Source: Bacteroidales bacterium (lineage in GTDB: Bacteria > Bacteroidota > Bacteroidia > Bacteroidales > UBA932). Taken from it: a stretch of DNA of 35,146 nt. The translations under genes and the position numbers were made by a program. The DNA is taken from positions 3,420 to 38,565 of the forward strand of contig SUYV01000020.1 of NCBI GenBank assembly GCA_015060255.1, given 5' to 3'. Below, piece after piece: positions 16,368 through 23,732 of this stretch. The notes beneath the pieces are model-generated. The model did no database searches and was not told the origin of the DNA. It saw only the letters and a list, made by a program, of their open reading frames with translations. How positions within the stretch are numbered: the stretch's first letter is position 1; each line of letters begins with the position of its first letter.

Positions 16368-16405
16368 GATGAAAAGAGTAAAACAAAACAAACATTTTTA
16401 AAACA

Positions 16406-17203
16406 ATGCCAAGAACAAATTTCCAGGAACTGCTTGATGCAGGTGTTCACTTCGGACACTTGGCGAGGAAATGGAACCCTAAGATGGCACCATACATCTT
16501 TGACCAGAAGAACGGTATCCATATCATCGACCTGCACAAGAGTATAGTAAAGATCGAGGAGGCTGCTAACGTACTCAAGCAGCTTGCGCGCTCAGGCCGC
16601 AAGGTCCTCTTCGTTGCAACAAAGAAACAGGCAAAGGAGATCGTTGCTGAGAAGGCAGCATCTGTAAACATGCCATACGTGACAGAGAGATGGCCAGGTG
16701 GAATGCTTACAAACTTCCCTACCATCCGTAAGGCTGTCAAGAAGATGAATACCATCGACAAGATGATTGAGGATGGTACATTCGACACTCTCGCAAAGCG
16801 TGAGCGTCTTCAGGTAACACGCCAGAGGGCTAAGCTCGAGAAGAACCTCGGTTCTATCCGTGACCTTAGCCGTCTCCCATCAGCACTTTTCGTAGTAGAC
16901 GTACAGAAGGAGATGAACGCCGTTAAGGAGGCAAATCGTCTTAACATTCCGGTTATCGCTATGGTTGATACTTGTTGCGATCCTACTCCGATTGATTATG
17001 TGATTCCGGCAAACGACGATGCAGCAAAGTCTATCGCTTACATCATGGAGGCACTTTGCGGCGCAATCAAAGAGGGATTGGACGAAAGGAAGCTCGAGAA
17101 GGAGAAAGAGGCTCCAGAGGCTACAGAGCAGCAGCCAGCAGGCAAGAAGCTCCGCGCTCGCAAGGGTGCAAAGCCAGCAGCTGAAGAGACTCCAGCAGAG
17201 TAA
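16406..17203 (+). CDS. rpsB: 30S ribosomal protein S2
   Basis: A 265-residue S2. The N-terminus MPRTNFQELLDAGVHFGHLARKWNPKM is the family signature, and TERWPGGMLTNF near residue 91 and the VIPANDDA segment near 196 are also characteristic. The C-terminal ~40 residues are Glu/Lys/Ala rich and low in complexity, as is common in S2 tails. tsf follows after 29 bases, the near-universal rpsB-tsf pairing. Translation is probably controlled from the structured leader upstream. Confidence 0.96.
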   Translation: MPRTNFQELLDAGVHFGHLARKWNPKMAPYIFDQKNGIHIIDLHKSIVKIEEAANVLKQLARSGRKVLFVATKKQAKEIVAEKAASVNMPYVTERWPGGMLTNFPTIRKAVKKMNTIDKMIEDGTFDTLAKRERLQVTRQRAKLEKNLGSIRDLSRLPSALFVVDVQKEMNAVKEANRLNIPVIAMVDTCCDPTPIDYVIPANDDAAKSIAYIMEALCGAIKEGLDERKLEKEKEAPEATEQQPAGKKLRARKGAKPAAEETPAE

Positions 17204-17232
17204 TCAGTGTAACACTTTAACATCTATCGAAA

Positions 17233-18228
17233 ATGGAGATCAAAGCAGCTGAAGTTGCAAAACTTCGTCAGATGACAGGCGCAGGTATGATGGACTGCAA
17301 GAAGGCACTCGTTGAGGCTAACGGTGACTTCGACCGCGCAAAGGAAATCATCCGCGAGAAAGGTAAGCTCGTAGCAGCAAAGCGTGCTGACCGCGAGACT
17401 TCAGAGGGTGCGGCAATCGCAAAGGTAAACGGTGGAAAGGCTATCTTGGTCGCTCTCGGTTGCGAGACTGACTTTGTGGCAAAGAACGCTGAGTTCCAGG
17501 CACTCGCTGAGGCTATCGCTGATGCAGCTATCGCTAACTTCCCGGCAGACAAGGAGGCCCTCATGGCTTGCACACTTGCTGACGGAAGAACAGTTGAGAT
17601 GGCAGTTACAGAGCAGACAGGTAAGACTGGTGAGAAGCACGTTATCGTTGCTTACGAGACAGTTGAGGCTCCTTTCATTTCAGCTTACATGCACAAGATC
17701 ACCGGTAAGCTCGCTGCAGTAGTCGGCTTCAACAAGGCTTTCGACGAGCAGACAGCTAAGGGTGTGGCAATGCAGGTGGCTTCAATGAACCCGGTTGCAG
17801 TTTCTGCAGAGTCAGTTCCACAGGAAGTGATCGACGCAGAGCTCAAGACAGCAACTGAGAAGACTAAGGAAGAGCTCGTAAAGAAGGCAGTAGATGCAGC
17901 GCTTTCAAAGGCTGGCATCAACCCTGCACACGTTGACAGCGAGGCTCATATCGAGTCTAACCAGGCAAAGGGATGGATCACAGCTGAGCAGGCAGAGCAG
18001 GCTCGCGAGATCATCAAGACCGTTTCAGCAGAGAAGGCAGCAAACCTTCCTGAGCAGATGGTAGCCAACATCGCAAAGGGTCGTCTCCAGAAGTTCTTCA
18101 AGGAGCAGACTCTCGAGGAGCAGGGCTATCAGATGGGTGACGGCAAGACCGCAGTGAAGGATGTCATCAAGGCAGCTGACGCTGAGGCTAAGGTACTTTG
18201 CTTCAAGAGAGTATCACTCACTGACTAA
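17233..18228 (+). CDS. tsf: translation elongation factor Ts
   Basis: A 331-residue guanine-nucleotide exchange factor for EF-Tu. The N-terminal UBA-like domain contains the hallmark LRQMTGAGMMDCKKALVEA (residues 11-29), and the core has the CETDFVAKN motif near residue 76 that contacts EF-Tu. The coiled-coil and C-terminal repeats are of the long form usual in Bacteroidota. Codon use is strongly biased, matching the other translation genes here. A good intrinsic terminator follows. Confidence 0.96.
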   Translation: MEIKAAEVAKLRQMTGAGMMDCKKALVEANGDFDRAKEIIREKGKLVAAKRADRETSEGAAIAKVNGGKAILVALGCETDFVAKNAEFQALAEAIADAAIANFPADKEALMACTLADGRTVEMAVTEQTGKTGEKHVIVAYETVEAPFISAYMHKITGKLAAVVGFNKAFDEQTAKGVAMQVASMNPVAVSAESVPQEVIDAELKTATEKTKEELVKKAVDAALSKAGINPAHVDSEAHIESNQAKGWITAEQAEQAREIIKTVSAEKAANLPEQMVANIAKGRLQKFFKEQTLEEQGYQMGDGKTAVKDVIKAADAEAKVLCFKRVSLTD

Positions 18229-18252
18229 TTTCAGGCAATAGGCCAACACGAT

Positions 18253-18286
18253 AAAAGCCGTCGGAGCAATCCGGCGGCTTTTTATT
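18253..18286 (+). terminator. intrinsic terminator after tsf
   Basis: AAAAGCCGTCGG (18253-18264) pairs with CCGGCGGCTTTT (18271-18282), 12 positions with one G-T pair, around a 6-base loop, then a T-rich tail. The A-tract on the left side makes it usable from the minus strand too, where the lipoprotein gene ends at 18285. Confidence 0.85.
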
Positions 18287-19010
18287 ATAGATTTCTCACT
18301 TCGGCAGTCAGTACATCTCCTTGAGTGTCGGTTAATTCTACTATCAGAGTCTGTGCGGATGTTTCCTTGCTTGGATTTATAGGATATAGAGTGAAAATCT
18401 CAAATTCAGAGTCCCTTTGATGTCCGAAGCCGAGCAATTTCATATCTTCTTCGGTCAGTTCTGATAATGCCCCATACACGGGGTGCAATCCTTCACCGAC
18501 CTGGAAGTACATCCCCCTTGTCATAAAAGTTGTATAATCCCGATAATAAACGGGGTAGTCATAATAGCTTCTTTGATGCGTGTCTTTATAGCCGCTCTTG
18601 ATGAATTTATAAGGACTTCTGGATGCAATGTAATAGTCAGAAGAAATATCATCATCATCAGCATACACCTTGATGCTGATGAAGTCTCGGTCTTGTACAC
18701 TATGATTATATTCTCCTTCATGAAATGTCCCGAACGTCAATTTATAGCCCTTGTCATTGTATAAGTCACATTTTGCCTGATATTTTGCATAATCAGCATC
18801 TGAAGTAGAGAATGCTCCGTACGAATCATCTGCTATAACTTCAACACGCAACTCCCCTCCAGGAAACTTGGTGACTATGATTTCATCATATTGTACATAT
18901 TCAAAAACATACGAGTCAGCCTCATACCAAATGACTTTGTCCGCTTCCCAACATGACGTTGCTAATATAAAACAAGTCAATAGACTTGCTGCTTTTATTC
19001 TGCGCTCCAT
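18285..19010 (-). CDS. lipoprotein of unknown function, coupled to the C10 protease gene
   Basis: A 241-residue lipoprotein: basic start, hydrophobic stretch, and a lipobox ending ILATSC with the acylated Cys at residue 20. The mature part is rich in Tyr, Asp and beta-forming segments; I recognise no domain. Its start lies 16 bases inside the 3' end of the upstream C10 protease gene, so the two are translated together. In Bacteroides fragilis and streptococci, C10 proteases are encoded next to small inhibitors; this protein is longer than those, so an inhibitor, substrate or surface-complex partner are all possible. Lower GC than the neighbouring housekeeping genes. Confidence 0.7.
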   Translation of the reverse strand: MERRIKAASLLTCFILATSCWEADKVIWYEADSYVFEYVQYDEIIVTKFPGGELRVEVIADDSYGAFSTSDADYAKYQAKCDLYNDKGYKLTFGTFHEGEYNHSVQDRDFISIKVYADDDDISSDYYIASRSPYKFIKSGYKDTHQRSYYDYPVYYRDYTTFMTRGMYFQVGEGLHPVYGALSELTEEDMKLLGFGHQRDSEFEIFTLYPINPSKETSAQTLIVELTDTQGDVLTAEVRNL

Positions 19011-20398
19011 GTCAACGTTTTAATCTTTTTAGTAAATTTAGAACTACCGCTATTACCTTCATCACCAATGTTGGCGTCATGGTATTCTGGCTTGGAAGTA
19101 GAGTCAAAAACTCCTTCTGCATAATAACCGTCATATTTGCCTTGACTCCATCCCCAATTTATGTGAACGAATGTACGATATTGAGTCGGATGGACGTTAT
19201 TCTTGTCAGTTCTATATTCTTTGATGTATCCATCAACAATCCAAGCATGTCCTCCATCTGGACCTTTTCCACGAGTATATACAGGGATGTTTTTGACCAA
19301 TCTTCCACGTACTCTTTCCCAATCCCATTTGTGTATCCTTGCGTCTTTAAATCCCATATGATATTTGGCATAGTATTTTGCCATATATATGGTAGAACCA
19401 CTGGATGTGGCGCCATAATTCATTAAAAGTTTACGCCCCAATGAGTATATATAACTAGCAATAATATCATTGTCCGATGAAGGCTTTGTAAAGTCACATT
19501 TAGTTGTGTCATAAACTCCAAAAGAGGATATTACCGCCCAGTTCTCCTCTACAGGTCTTTGATAGTATGCTGCAATCTGTCCGATTGCTATGGCGACACA
19601 ACCGGCTGGAGCGCGTTCCCCCTTCTTTATGGGACAAGAATTATTGTACGGGTCCCATTGATACCATTTTGTCTTAATAAGCGGTTCTTTTCCAGAATGA
19701 AATTTCCATTCTGACCATTCGGCCGGTGTGTTATTTGGTGTCTGTCCGTCGGAATAGGAATCTTCATAGGTTGAGGTTGAACCATCGGTTCTCACATAAT
19801 CAGCTATTAAGAACTCTACATGGTGTATGTTGACAGATGATGATGTAGAGCTCGTGGAAGTGCTATAGTCATATGTAATAAATGGAGTATAAGTCTCTGA
19901 GGAAAAGTCCGGATCGATGTCATAATAAGGCTCATTCTCATCATCGTCAACTTCCGGATCATCATCTTCAATTATTTCGCCGCCCCAGTAATTGAGCGTA
20001 GAGTCTGGCAACTGGATTATTGATTCTGGGTCCAATATGGCCTGTCTTAAAAAGACTGTATCAATATTTCCACCGTTGGATATTGCAATAAGATCCTCTC
20101 CTGTTTCTTCCGATGTTGTAGTTACTACAAATCCTTGCCCCGACTCAAAATTTACCACATTTGTCGTAACAGTTGTGTGGTCACTAGACTTTGTTCTGAT
20201 GTCAATTGTACATACGTTAGGAACTCTGTTAACTGATTTTGTGGCAGGTCCATAAAACTTTTCCATCAGTTTAAGAGCCTTTGTCTCAATGCAGTCTTCA
20301 GGTAATTCGTTCTTTGCCATATAGTCAAGCTCTTTCTCCTGGAGACATGACGATATGATGACTAAGCTGAAGCTTAATATAAATATTACGCGTTTCAT
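18995..20398 (-). CDS. C10 family (streptopain-like) cysteine protease lipoprotein
   Basis: A 467-residue secreted cysteine protease. The signal peptide has a lipobox VIISSC with Cys18. A propeptide of about 200 residues follows, containing a very acidic stretch and a Ser/Thr-rich linker just before the catalytic domain. The catalytic nucleophile is Cys267 in APAGCVAIAIGQIA, and the catalytic His384 lies in DGGHAWIVDGY; HINWGWSQGKYDGYY near the end completes the active-site cleft. These match streptopain (SpeB), interpain and the Bacteroides Bfp enzymes. All key residues are present, so an active, surface-lipidated zymogen is predicted. It overlaps the downstream lipoprotein gene by 16 bases. 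Confidence 0.88.
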   Translation of the reverse strand: MKRVIFILSFSLVIISSCLQEKELDYMAKNELPEDCIETKALKLMEKFYGPATKSVNRVPNVCTIDIRTKSSDHTTVTTNVVNFESGQGFVVTTTSEETGEDLIAISNGGNIDTVFLRQAILDPESIIQLPDSTLNYWGGEIIEDDDPEVDDDENEPYYDIDPDFSSETYTPFITYDYSTSTSSTSSSVNIHHVEFLIADYVRTDGSTSTYEDSYSDGQTPNNTPAEWSEWKFHSGKEPLIKTKWYQWDPYNNSCPIKKGERAPAGCVAIAIGQIAAYYQRPVEENWAVISSFGVYDTTKCDFTKPSSDNDIIASYIYSLGRKLLMNYGATSSGSTIYMAKYYAKYHMGFKDARIHKWDWERVRGRLVKNIPVYTRGKGPDGGHAWIVDGYIKEYRTDKNNVHPTQYRTFVHINWGWSQGKYDGYYAEGVFDSTSKPEYHDANIGDEGNSGSSKFTKKIKTLTWSAE

Positions 20399-20601
20399 AG
20401 GTTTTATCTGTTTGATAGTTTATACTATTAGAATCTGTATGCATACATGTTAGTATGCGATTCGTAGGAGTCCCTCGGAGTCGCTTGTAGTATAAATATT
20501 TAACAAATAGAACATATGCAATGAAACATTCTCAAATTTAGAGAATTTTTTTAGACTGGCAAAAAGTTACATCGCCTTTCTCATCTTTGCAAATAGAATG
20601 A
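20399..20601. other. non-coding region upstream of the C10 protease
   Basis: I find no gene here. It holds a perfect hairpin GCATAC (20441-20446) with GTATGC (20453-20458), a short direct repeat GGAGTC (20468 and 20478), and an AT-rich stem ATTCTC (20528-20533) with GAGAAT (20541-20546) followed by a T-run, which resembles a weak plus-strand terminator with no gene in front of it. No convincing -7 box for the protease was found. Confidence 0.4.
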
Positions 20602-20700
20602 CTATGGCAATATAAAAGAAGGGCTGAGCCGTCTTTGAAGATAGCCAAAAGGCTATGCGTATCACTTGGCATTACAGCCTCAGCGATGTTCGGATTATGA
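20602..20700 (+). pseudogene. 3' remnant of a second higA-like antitoxin gene
   Basis: From about 20620 this frame encodes RAEPSLKIAKRLC, then LGITASAM, then a TGA at 20698. It matches the last 27 residues of the intact HigA at 21484-21843 at 22 positions by my count. An in-frame TGA at 20599 and the lack of any helix-turn-helix upstream show that the gene is truncated. It keeps the tail-to-tail arrangement with a membrane-protein gene that the intact copy also has. Confidence 0.8.
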
Positions 20701-21069
20701 TTCTCTCTGGAGTTCCTCGATCTGTTCGAGGATTTCGCCGGTCTTGCGGACGATCTTGCGGTTGATTCTGAATCCGAGGATGCCTCCTATGACACCTCCG
20801 ACAGCGGCGCCGGTGATGAAGCCTATGGCCATAGGTCCTTCAATTCCCAATATGCCGGTCATCTCGTAAATCATCCATCCGAACCACACCACCATCATTG
20901 GAATCGCTATCTTGTGCCATCCCTGTTTTTGTATATAGATGTGGCTGATATCAGGACAGGAGGTGCTGTCATGTAAAAAAAAGAAATAATTATAAAAAAG
21001 AGAAAAAGTTTGTAAAAGAAAAATTAAAATCTGCATTCGGGGCTTGTTTATTTGTATCGGACTATTCAA
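20695..21069 (-). pseudogene. N-terminally truncated paralog of the membrane protein at 21846-22448
   Basis: A 124-codon frame. Its last ~75 residues (from GWHKIAIPMMVVWFGW to the end) are more than half identical by my count to the C-terminal half of the 200-residue membrane protein encoded at 21846-22448. The first ~50 codons show no similarity to that protein's coiled coil and first membrane pair and run through very A/T-rich sequence. The stop meets the antitoxin remnant exactly as in the intact locus. It may be an untranslated fragment or a shortened protein; I favour a decayed duplicate. Confidence 0.65.
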
Positions 21070-21129
21070 TTTTGCGTTGACGACTATTATCTCTATATTT
21101 TGAAATACAAAATATTATTAGTTGATTAT
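20936..21129. other. A/T-rich spacer upstream of higBA
   Basis: Beyond the end of the duplicated segment near 20935 the sequence becomes strongly A-rich (about 20975-21030) and holds no supported gene. It separates the decayed duplicate from the higBA promoter. Confidence 0.4.
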
Positions 21130-21158
21130 TTTGTTCTATAAAATTATTTCTATCTTTG
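21130..21158 (+). promoter_or_regulatory. promoter for higBA
   Basis: TATCTTTG at 21151-21158 is a good -7 box; TTTG at 21130-21133 is a possible -33 with a slightly short 17-base spacer. higB starts 13 bases past the -7 box. Confidence 0.55.
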
Positions 21159-21171
21159 AGGCAGATTAGGT

Positions 21172-21471
21172 ATGAGGATTGTTTCACATAGGAGATTGAA
21201 GGAGTTCTATACATCACCGGGATGTGAGGATTCGCGAGTAGCTTTGGAACGATGGTTTCACATTGCATTGGAAGCGCAGTGGAAGAATCTGGCGGAGATG
21301 AAGGAAGACTTTCCTTCTGTAGACTATGTGGGAAATCAGCGGTATGTGTTCAATATCAGGGGGAACAAGTACCGTCTGGTGGTTATAGTCAAGTTTGTGA
21401 TGGGCTACATCTTCATACGTTTTGTGGGAACTCATAAGGAGTATGACAAGATTGATTGCAGTAACATTTAA
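21172..21471 (+). CDS. higB: HigB-type mRNA interferase toxin
   Basis: A 99-residue toxin of the HigB family (RelE-like fold), which in known systems cuts mRNA on translating ribosomes. Recognisable family features are the opening MRIVSHRRLKEFY, the central ALERWFHIALEAQWKN segment, the FNIRGNKYRLVVIV strand pair and the closing FIRFVGTHKEYDKID. It is the toxin-first member of an operon with higA, 12 bases apart, the standard higBA order. Plausibly autoregulated through HigA at the promoter just upstream. All parts of the fold seem intact. Confidence 0.88.
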   Translation: MRIVSHRRLKEFYTSPGCEDSRVALERWFHIALEAQWKNLAEMKEDFPSVDYVGNQRYVFNIRGNKYRLVVIVKFVMGYIFIRFVGTHKEYDKIDCSNI

Positions 21472-21483
21472 AGAAAGGATGAT

Positions 21484-21843
21484 ATGGAAATTACAAGACA
21501 GCAGTATGAATTTGCTCTTGCTCGTATTGAGGAACTGCTTCCTTTGGTGGATGATCAGGTAGCGGCTGATGATAGGAATGCAGTGGAGCTTGCCCTCCTT
21601 TCTGAATTTGTCATTGAATACGAGAGCCTGCATTTTCCGATTGAGAAGCCGACGATCGCCGAACTTATAGATCTGGCCTTGGAAGAAAAGAAGATGACTC
21701 AAAAGGAACTGGCGAAGGAAATAGGAGTCAGCCCCTCCCGTATAAATGATTTTATAACGGGAAGGGCTGAGCCTTCATTGAAGATTGCAAAAAGACTTTG
21801 CCTGTGTCTTGGCATAACAGCTTCTGCAATGCTTGGGGTATAA
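21484..21843 (+). CDS. higA: HigA-type antitoxin with Xre helix-turn-helix
   Basis: A 119-residue antitoxin and likely autorepressor. Residues about 1-55 form an acidic N-terminal part expected to bind the toxin; residues about 60-119 form a helix-turn-helix: KKMTQKELAKEIGVSPSRINDFITGRAEPS, with the recognition helix at VSPSRINDF. It follows higB by 12 bases. The gene ends 2 bases before the stop of the convergent membrane-protein gene. Its 3' end is duplicated in decayed form at 20620-20700. Confidence 0.88.
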   Translation: MEITRQQYEFALARIEELLPLVDDQVAADDRNAVELALLSEFVIEYESLHFPIEKPTIAELIDLALEEKKMTQKELAKEIGVSPSRINDFITGRAEPSLKIAKRLCLCLGITASAMLGV

Positions 21844-21845
21844 GT

Positions 21846-22448
21846 CTATTCTCCTTTCTGGAGGTCTTTGATCTGGGAGAGGATTTCTGTGGTCTTGGTG
21901 ATGACTTTCTTGTTCATGCGCATTCCAACGAAGCCTCCGATAAGACCTCCGAGGACCGCTCCTGTGCAGAATCCCATGGTCATAGGTGATACTCCGAGAG
22001 TGCTGAGCATTTCATATATGAGCCATCCGAACCATATGAGAGCCATAGGAATGGCTATTTTGATCCAATCCTGGTAGTGCTTCTTTATGCCGCCAAGCTT
22101 CTCTGCAACTTCTACAAGATTTCCGCTAGAGAAGTCCAGGTTCTTCAGAGTGACCTGCTTCGCAATTGTCAATCCCAGACATACTGCAAGCATTACTGCG
22201 GTCGCTACGACAAAAATGGTAGACAACCCCTGTGACCAGAAGAACCATGTGCAGTATGGCAGGGCGAATGCTCCCATTATTATAGCAGCGAGAATTGTCC
22301 TGTTGATTTCGGACATGTTTGACTTCATTGACCTTCTGATGTGCTGGTCGTTGATGATTGTCTGCTTGTCGAGCTTATCCTTGAGGAGGCTGATCTGCGA
22401 GCGCATCTCCTCGAGTTCCTGTGATATGAATGTATTGTTTTCCATCAT
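21846..22448 (-). CDS. membrane protein with N-terminal coiled coil, in operon with an ECF sigma factor
   Basis: A 200-residue protein. Residues about 3-35 form a short coiled coil (QELEEMRSQISLLKDKLDKQ), followed by two hydrophobic pairs (about 50-95 and 128-175), the last containing a Gly-rich GAVLGGLIGGFVGMR hairpin, and a charged C-terminal helix. I do not recognise a named family. It lies 9 bases downstream of an ECF sigma factor gene, the place where anti-sigma factors are often encoded, so a membrane regulator of that sigma is a reasonable guess. A C-terminal paralog fragment lies at 20695-21069. Confidence 0.7.
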   Translation of the reverse strand: MMENNTFISQELEEMRSQISLLKDKLDKQTIINDQHIRRSMKSNMSEINRTILAAIIMGAFALPYCTWFFWSQGLSTIFVVATAVMLAVCLGLTIAKQVTLKNLDFSSGNLVEVAEKLGGIKKHYQDWIKIAIPMALIWFGWLIYEMLSTLGVSPMTMGFCTGAVLGGLIGGFVGMRMNKKVITKTTEILSQIKDLQKGE

Positions 22449-22457
22449 CTGTTCATT

Positions 22458-22946
22458 TTACTTGTCTGACATATTCTTCAACTGTTCCTTGATTCTGAAA
22501 AGGCGTACGGAAACATTCTTGGCGGTGATGCCGACAATAGCCCCTATCTCGTCATAGCTCATATTCTCGAGCCATAGGAGGACGATTGCCCTGTCGAAAG
22601 GGCCGAGCCTGCTTATCCTGTTCTGCAGCATGCGTATCTGCTTCAGATCTTCGACCGAATCATCAAACAGGTTGATGTCCATATCAAGAGGTACGGTCTC
22701 GCCCCTGCGTTTCTTCTTTCTTTCAGCGGAGATGCAGGTGTTCAGGCTGACACGGTATATCCATGTCCTTGCGCTGCTGTCTCCACGGAATTTCGCGAAT
22801 CCGTTCCATAGGTTGACAAGGATGTCCTGGAAAAGGTCTGCAACCTCCTCCTCATCCTTCGAGAACATGTAGCACACTGTGTATATGGTGCCTTTATGCT
22901 CTCTTACGATTCGCGCAAAATCGATTTCCAATGAGTCCATAATCAT
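22458..22946 (-). CDS. ECF-type RNA polymerase sigma factor
   Basis: A 162-residue sigma-70 family ECF factor. Region 2 is at about residues 15-80 (DEEEVADLFQDILVNLWNGFAKFRGDSSARTWIYRVSLNTC: the -10 contact and core-binding helices). Region 4 is at about 105-160 (LPFDRAIVLLWLENMSYDEIGAIVG-type helix, here RLGPFDRAIVLLWLENMSYD, then ITAKNVSVRLFRIKEQL). The start is uncertain: ATGs at 22946 and 22940 and a GTG at 22958 are in frame; I use 22946. It heads a two-gene operon with the membrane protein. No clear promoter was seen. Confidence 0.87.
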   Translation of the reverse strand: MIMDSLEIDFARIVREHKGTIYTVCYMFSKDEEEVADLFQDILVNLWNGFAKFRGDSSARTWIYRVSLNTCISAERKKKRRGETVPLDMDINLFDDSVEDLKQIRMLQNRISRLGPFDRAIVLLWLENMSYDEIGAIVGITAKNVSVRLFRIKEQLKNMSDK

Positions 22947-22987
22947 ATAGTTTTGCACATTAGACGCACAGTATCCGGAAAAACTAC

Positions 22988-23009
22988 AAAAAAGGCCTCA
23001 TCAGAGGCC
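22988..23009 (-). terminator. intrinsic terminator of the menA-CPBP operon
   Basis: GGCCTC (22994-22999) pairs with GAGGCC (23004-23009) around a 4-base loop; on the minus strand the stem is followed by six T. It lies about 90 bases beyond the CPBP stop. Confidence 0.75.
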
Positions 23010-23011
23010 GC

Positions 23012-23097
23012 GACCGGTCCGTGTATTTGTGTTGACAAATACGGAAAGGACGATAGGTCGCCTACGCCCTTGGGGGCTGTCGCTTGCGACTGGGGGA
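23012..23097 (-). repeat. structured 3' UTR element, candidate palindromic repeat
   Basis: A run of inverted repeats between the CPBP stop and the terminator: CCG-TATTTGT (23019-23030, with a 2-base bulge) pairs with ACAAATACGG (23035-23044), and GTCG/CGAC flanks a 4-base loop within a G/C-rich segment that reads CCCCCAGTCGC and AGCCCCCAAGGG on the minus strand. The composition resembles dispersed palindromic repeats of gut bacteria, but only one copy is present in this window. Confidence 0.4.
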
Positions 23098-23730
23098 TTA
23101 AATGGGGAACCAGATGAACACAGCGCAGTCCCAGAGAGCGTGAGAGATGATCAGAGCGCCGAGCCTCTCGGGGAAGAAACGGTATGCCAGACCCCATATG
23201 AAACCCGCTACGGCGGCTGCCATGATCAGCATGAAGTTGAATTTGGCCAGATGTACAAGGCTGTATACCAAAGTGGTAACGATGAATCCCATATTCGGAT
23301 TCCATCTCATGGAAAGATGCTTCTGGATATATCCTCTCCAGAAAATCTCCTCCGCCGGACCTATTATGAACAGCAGCAGGAGAGAAAGGATGAGCGGGTT
23401 GGATTCTTCCTTCATTCCATAGATCGAGTCTACCTGCGGGCGGGCGAAGTCGAACATCAGCGATGAAAGGAAGTCGCCGAGCCAGAAGATGCCCCAAAGG
23501 GCAGCGGCGAGGGCGGTGCCTATGAGAATGTCAGACAGACCTATGCGGATGTCCTTCCACCAGCCTGGTGCAGCCCATGTGGTATAGAGTGTCAGCAACG
23601 CTCCGGAACAGGTCATCATCGCCCAGAAATTTATGTGCGGCGCTGTCCACGGAGAGAACATTATAGTCCAAAGAACGGCTGCCAGGCAGATGCCGACAGC
23701 CGGTTTCGAAATCTTATCTGTATTGCTCAT
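23098..23730 (-). CDS. CPBP family intramembrane metalloprotease
   Basis: A 210-residue polytopic membrane protein of the CPBP (Abi/CAAX protease) family. The conserved motif 1, GPAEEIFWRGYIQ, is near residue 125-137 (EExxxR), motif 2 is the SLVHLAKFN segment near 158 (His and Asn), and ISHALWD near 195 supplies the third His. These residues place the active site in the membrane. In other bacteria members process prenylated or bacteriocin-related proteins; the substrate here is unknown. The start is 2 bases after the menA stop, so the two are cotranscribed. A terminator follows. Confidence 0.87.
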   Translation of the reverse strand: MSNTDKISKPAVGICLAAVLWTIMFSPWTAPHINFWAMMTCSGALLTLYTTWAAPGWWKDIRIGLSDILIGTALAAALWGIFWLGDFLSSLMFDFARPQVDSIYGMKEESNPLILSLLLLFIIGPAEEIFWRGYIQKHLSMRWNPNMGFIVTTLVYSLVHLAKFNFMLIMAAAVAGFIWGLAYRFFPERLGALIISHALWDCAVFIWFPI

Positions 23731-23732
23731 GA

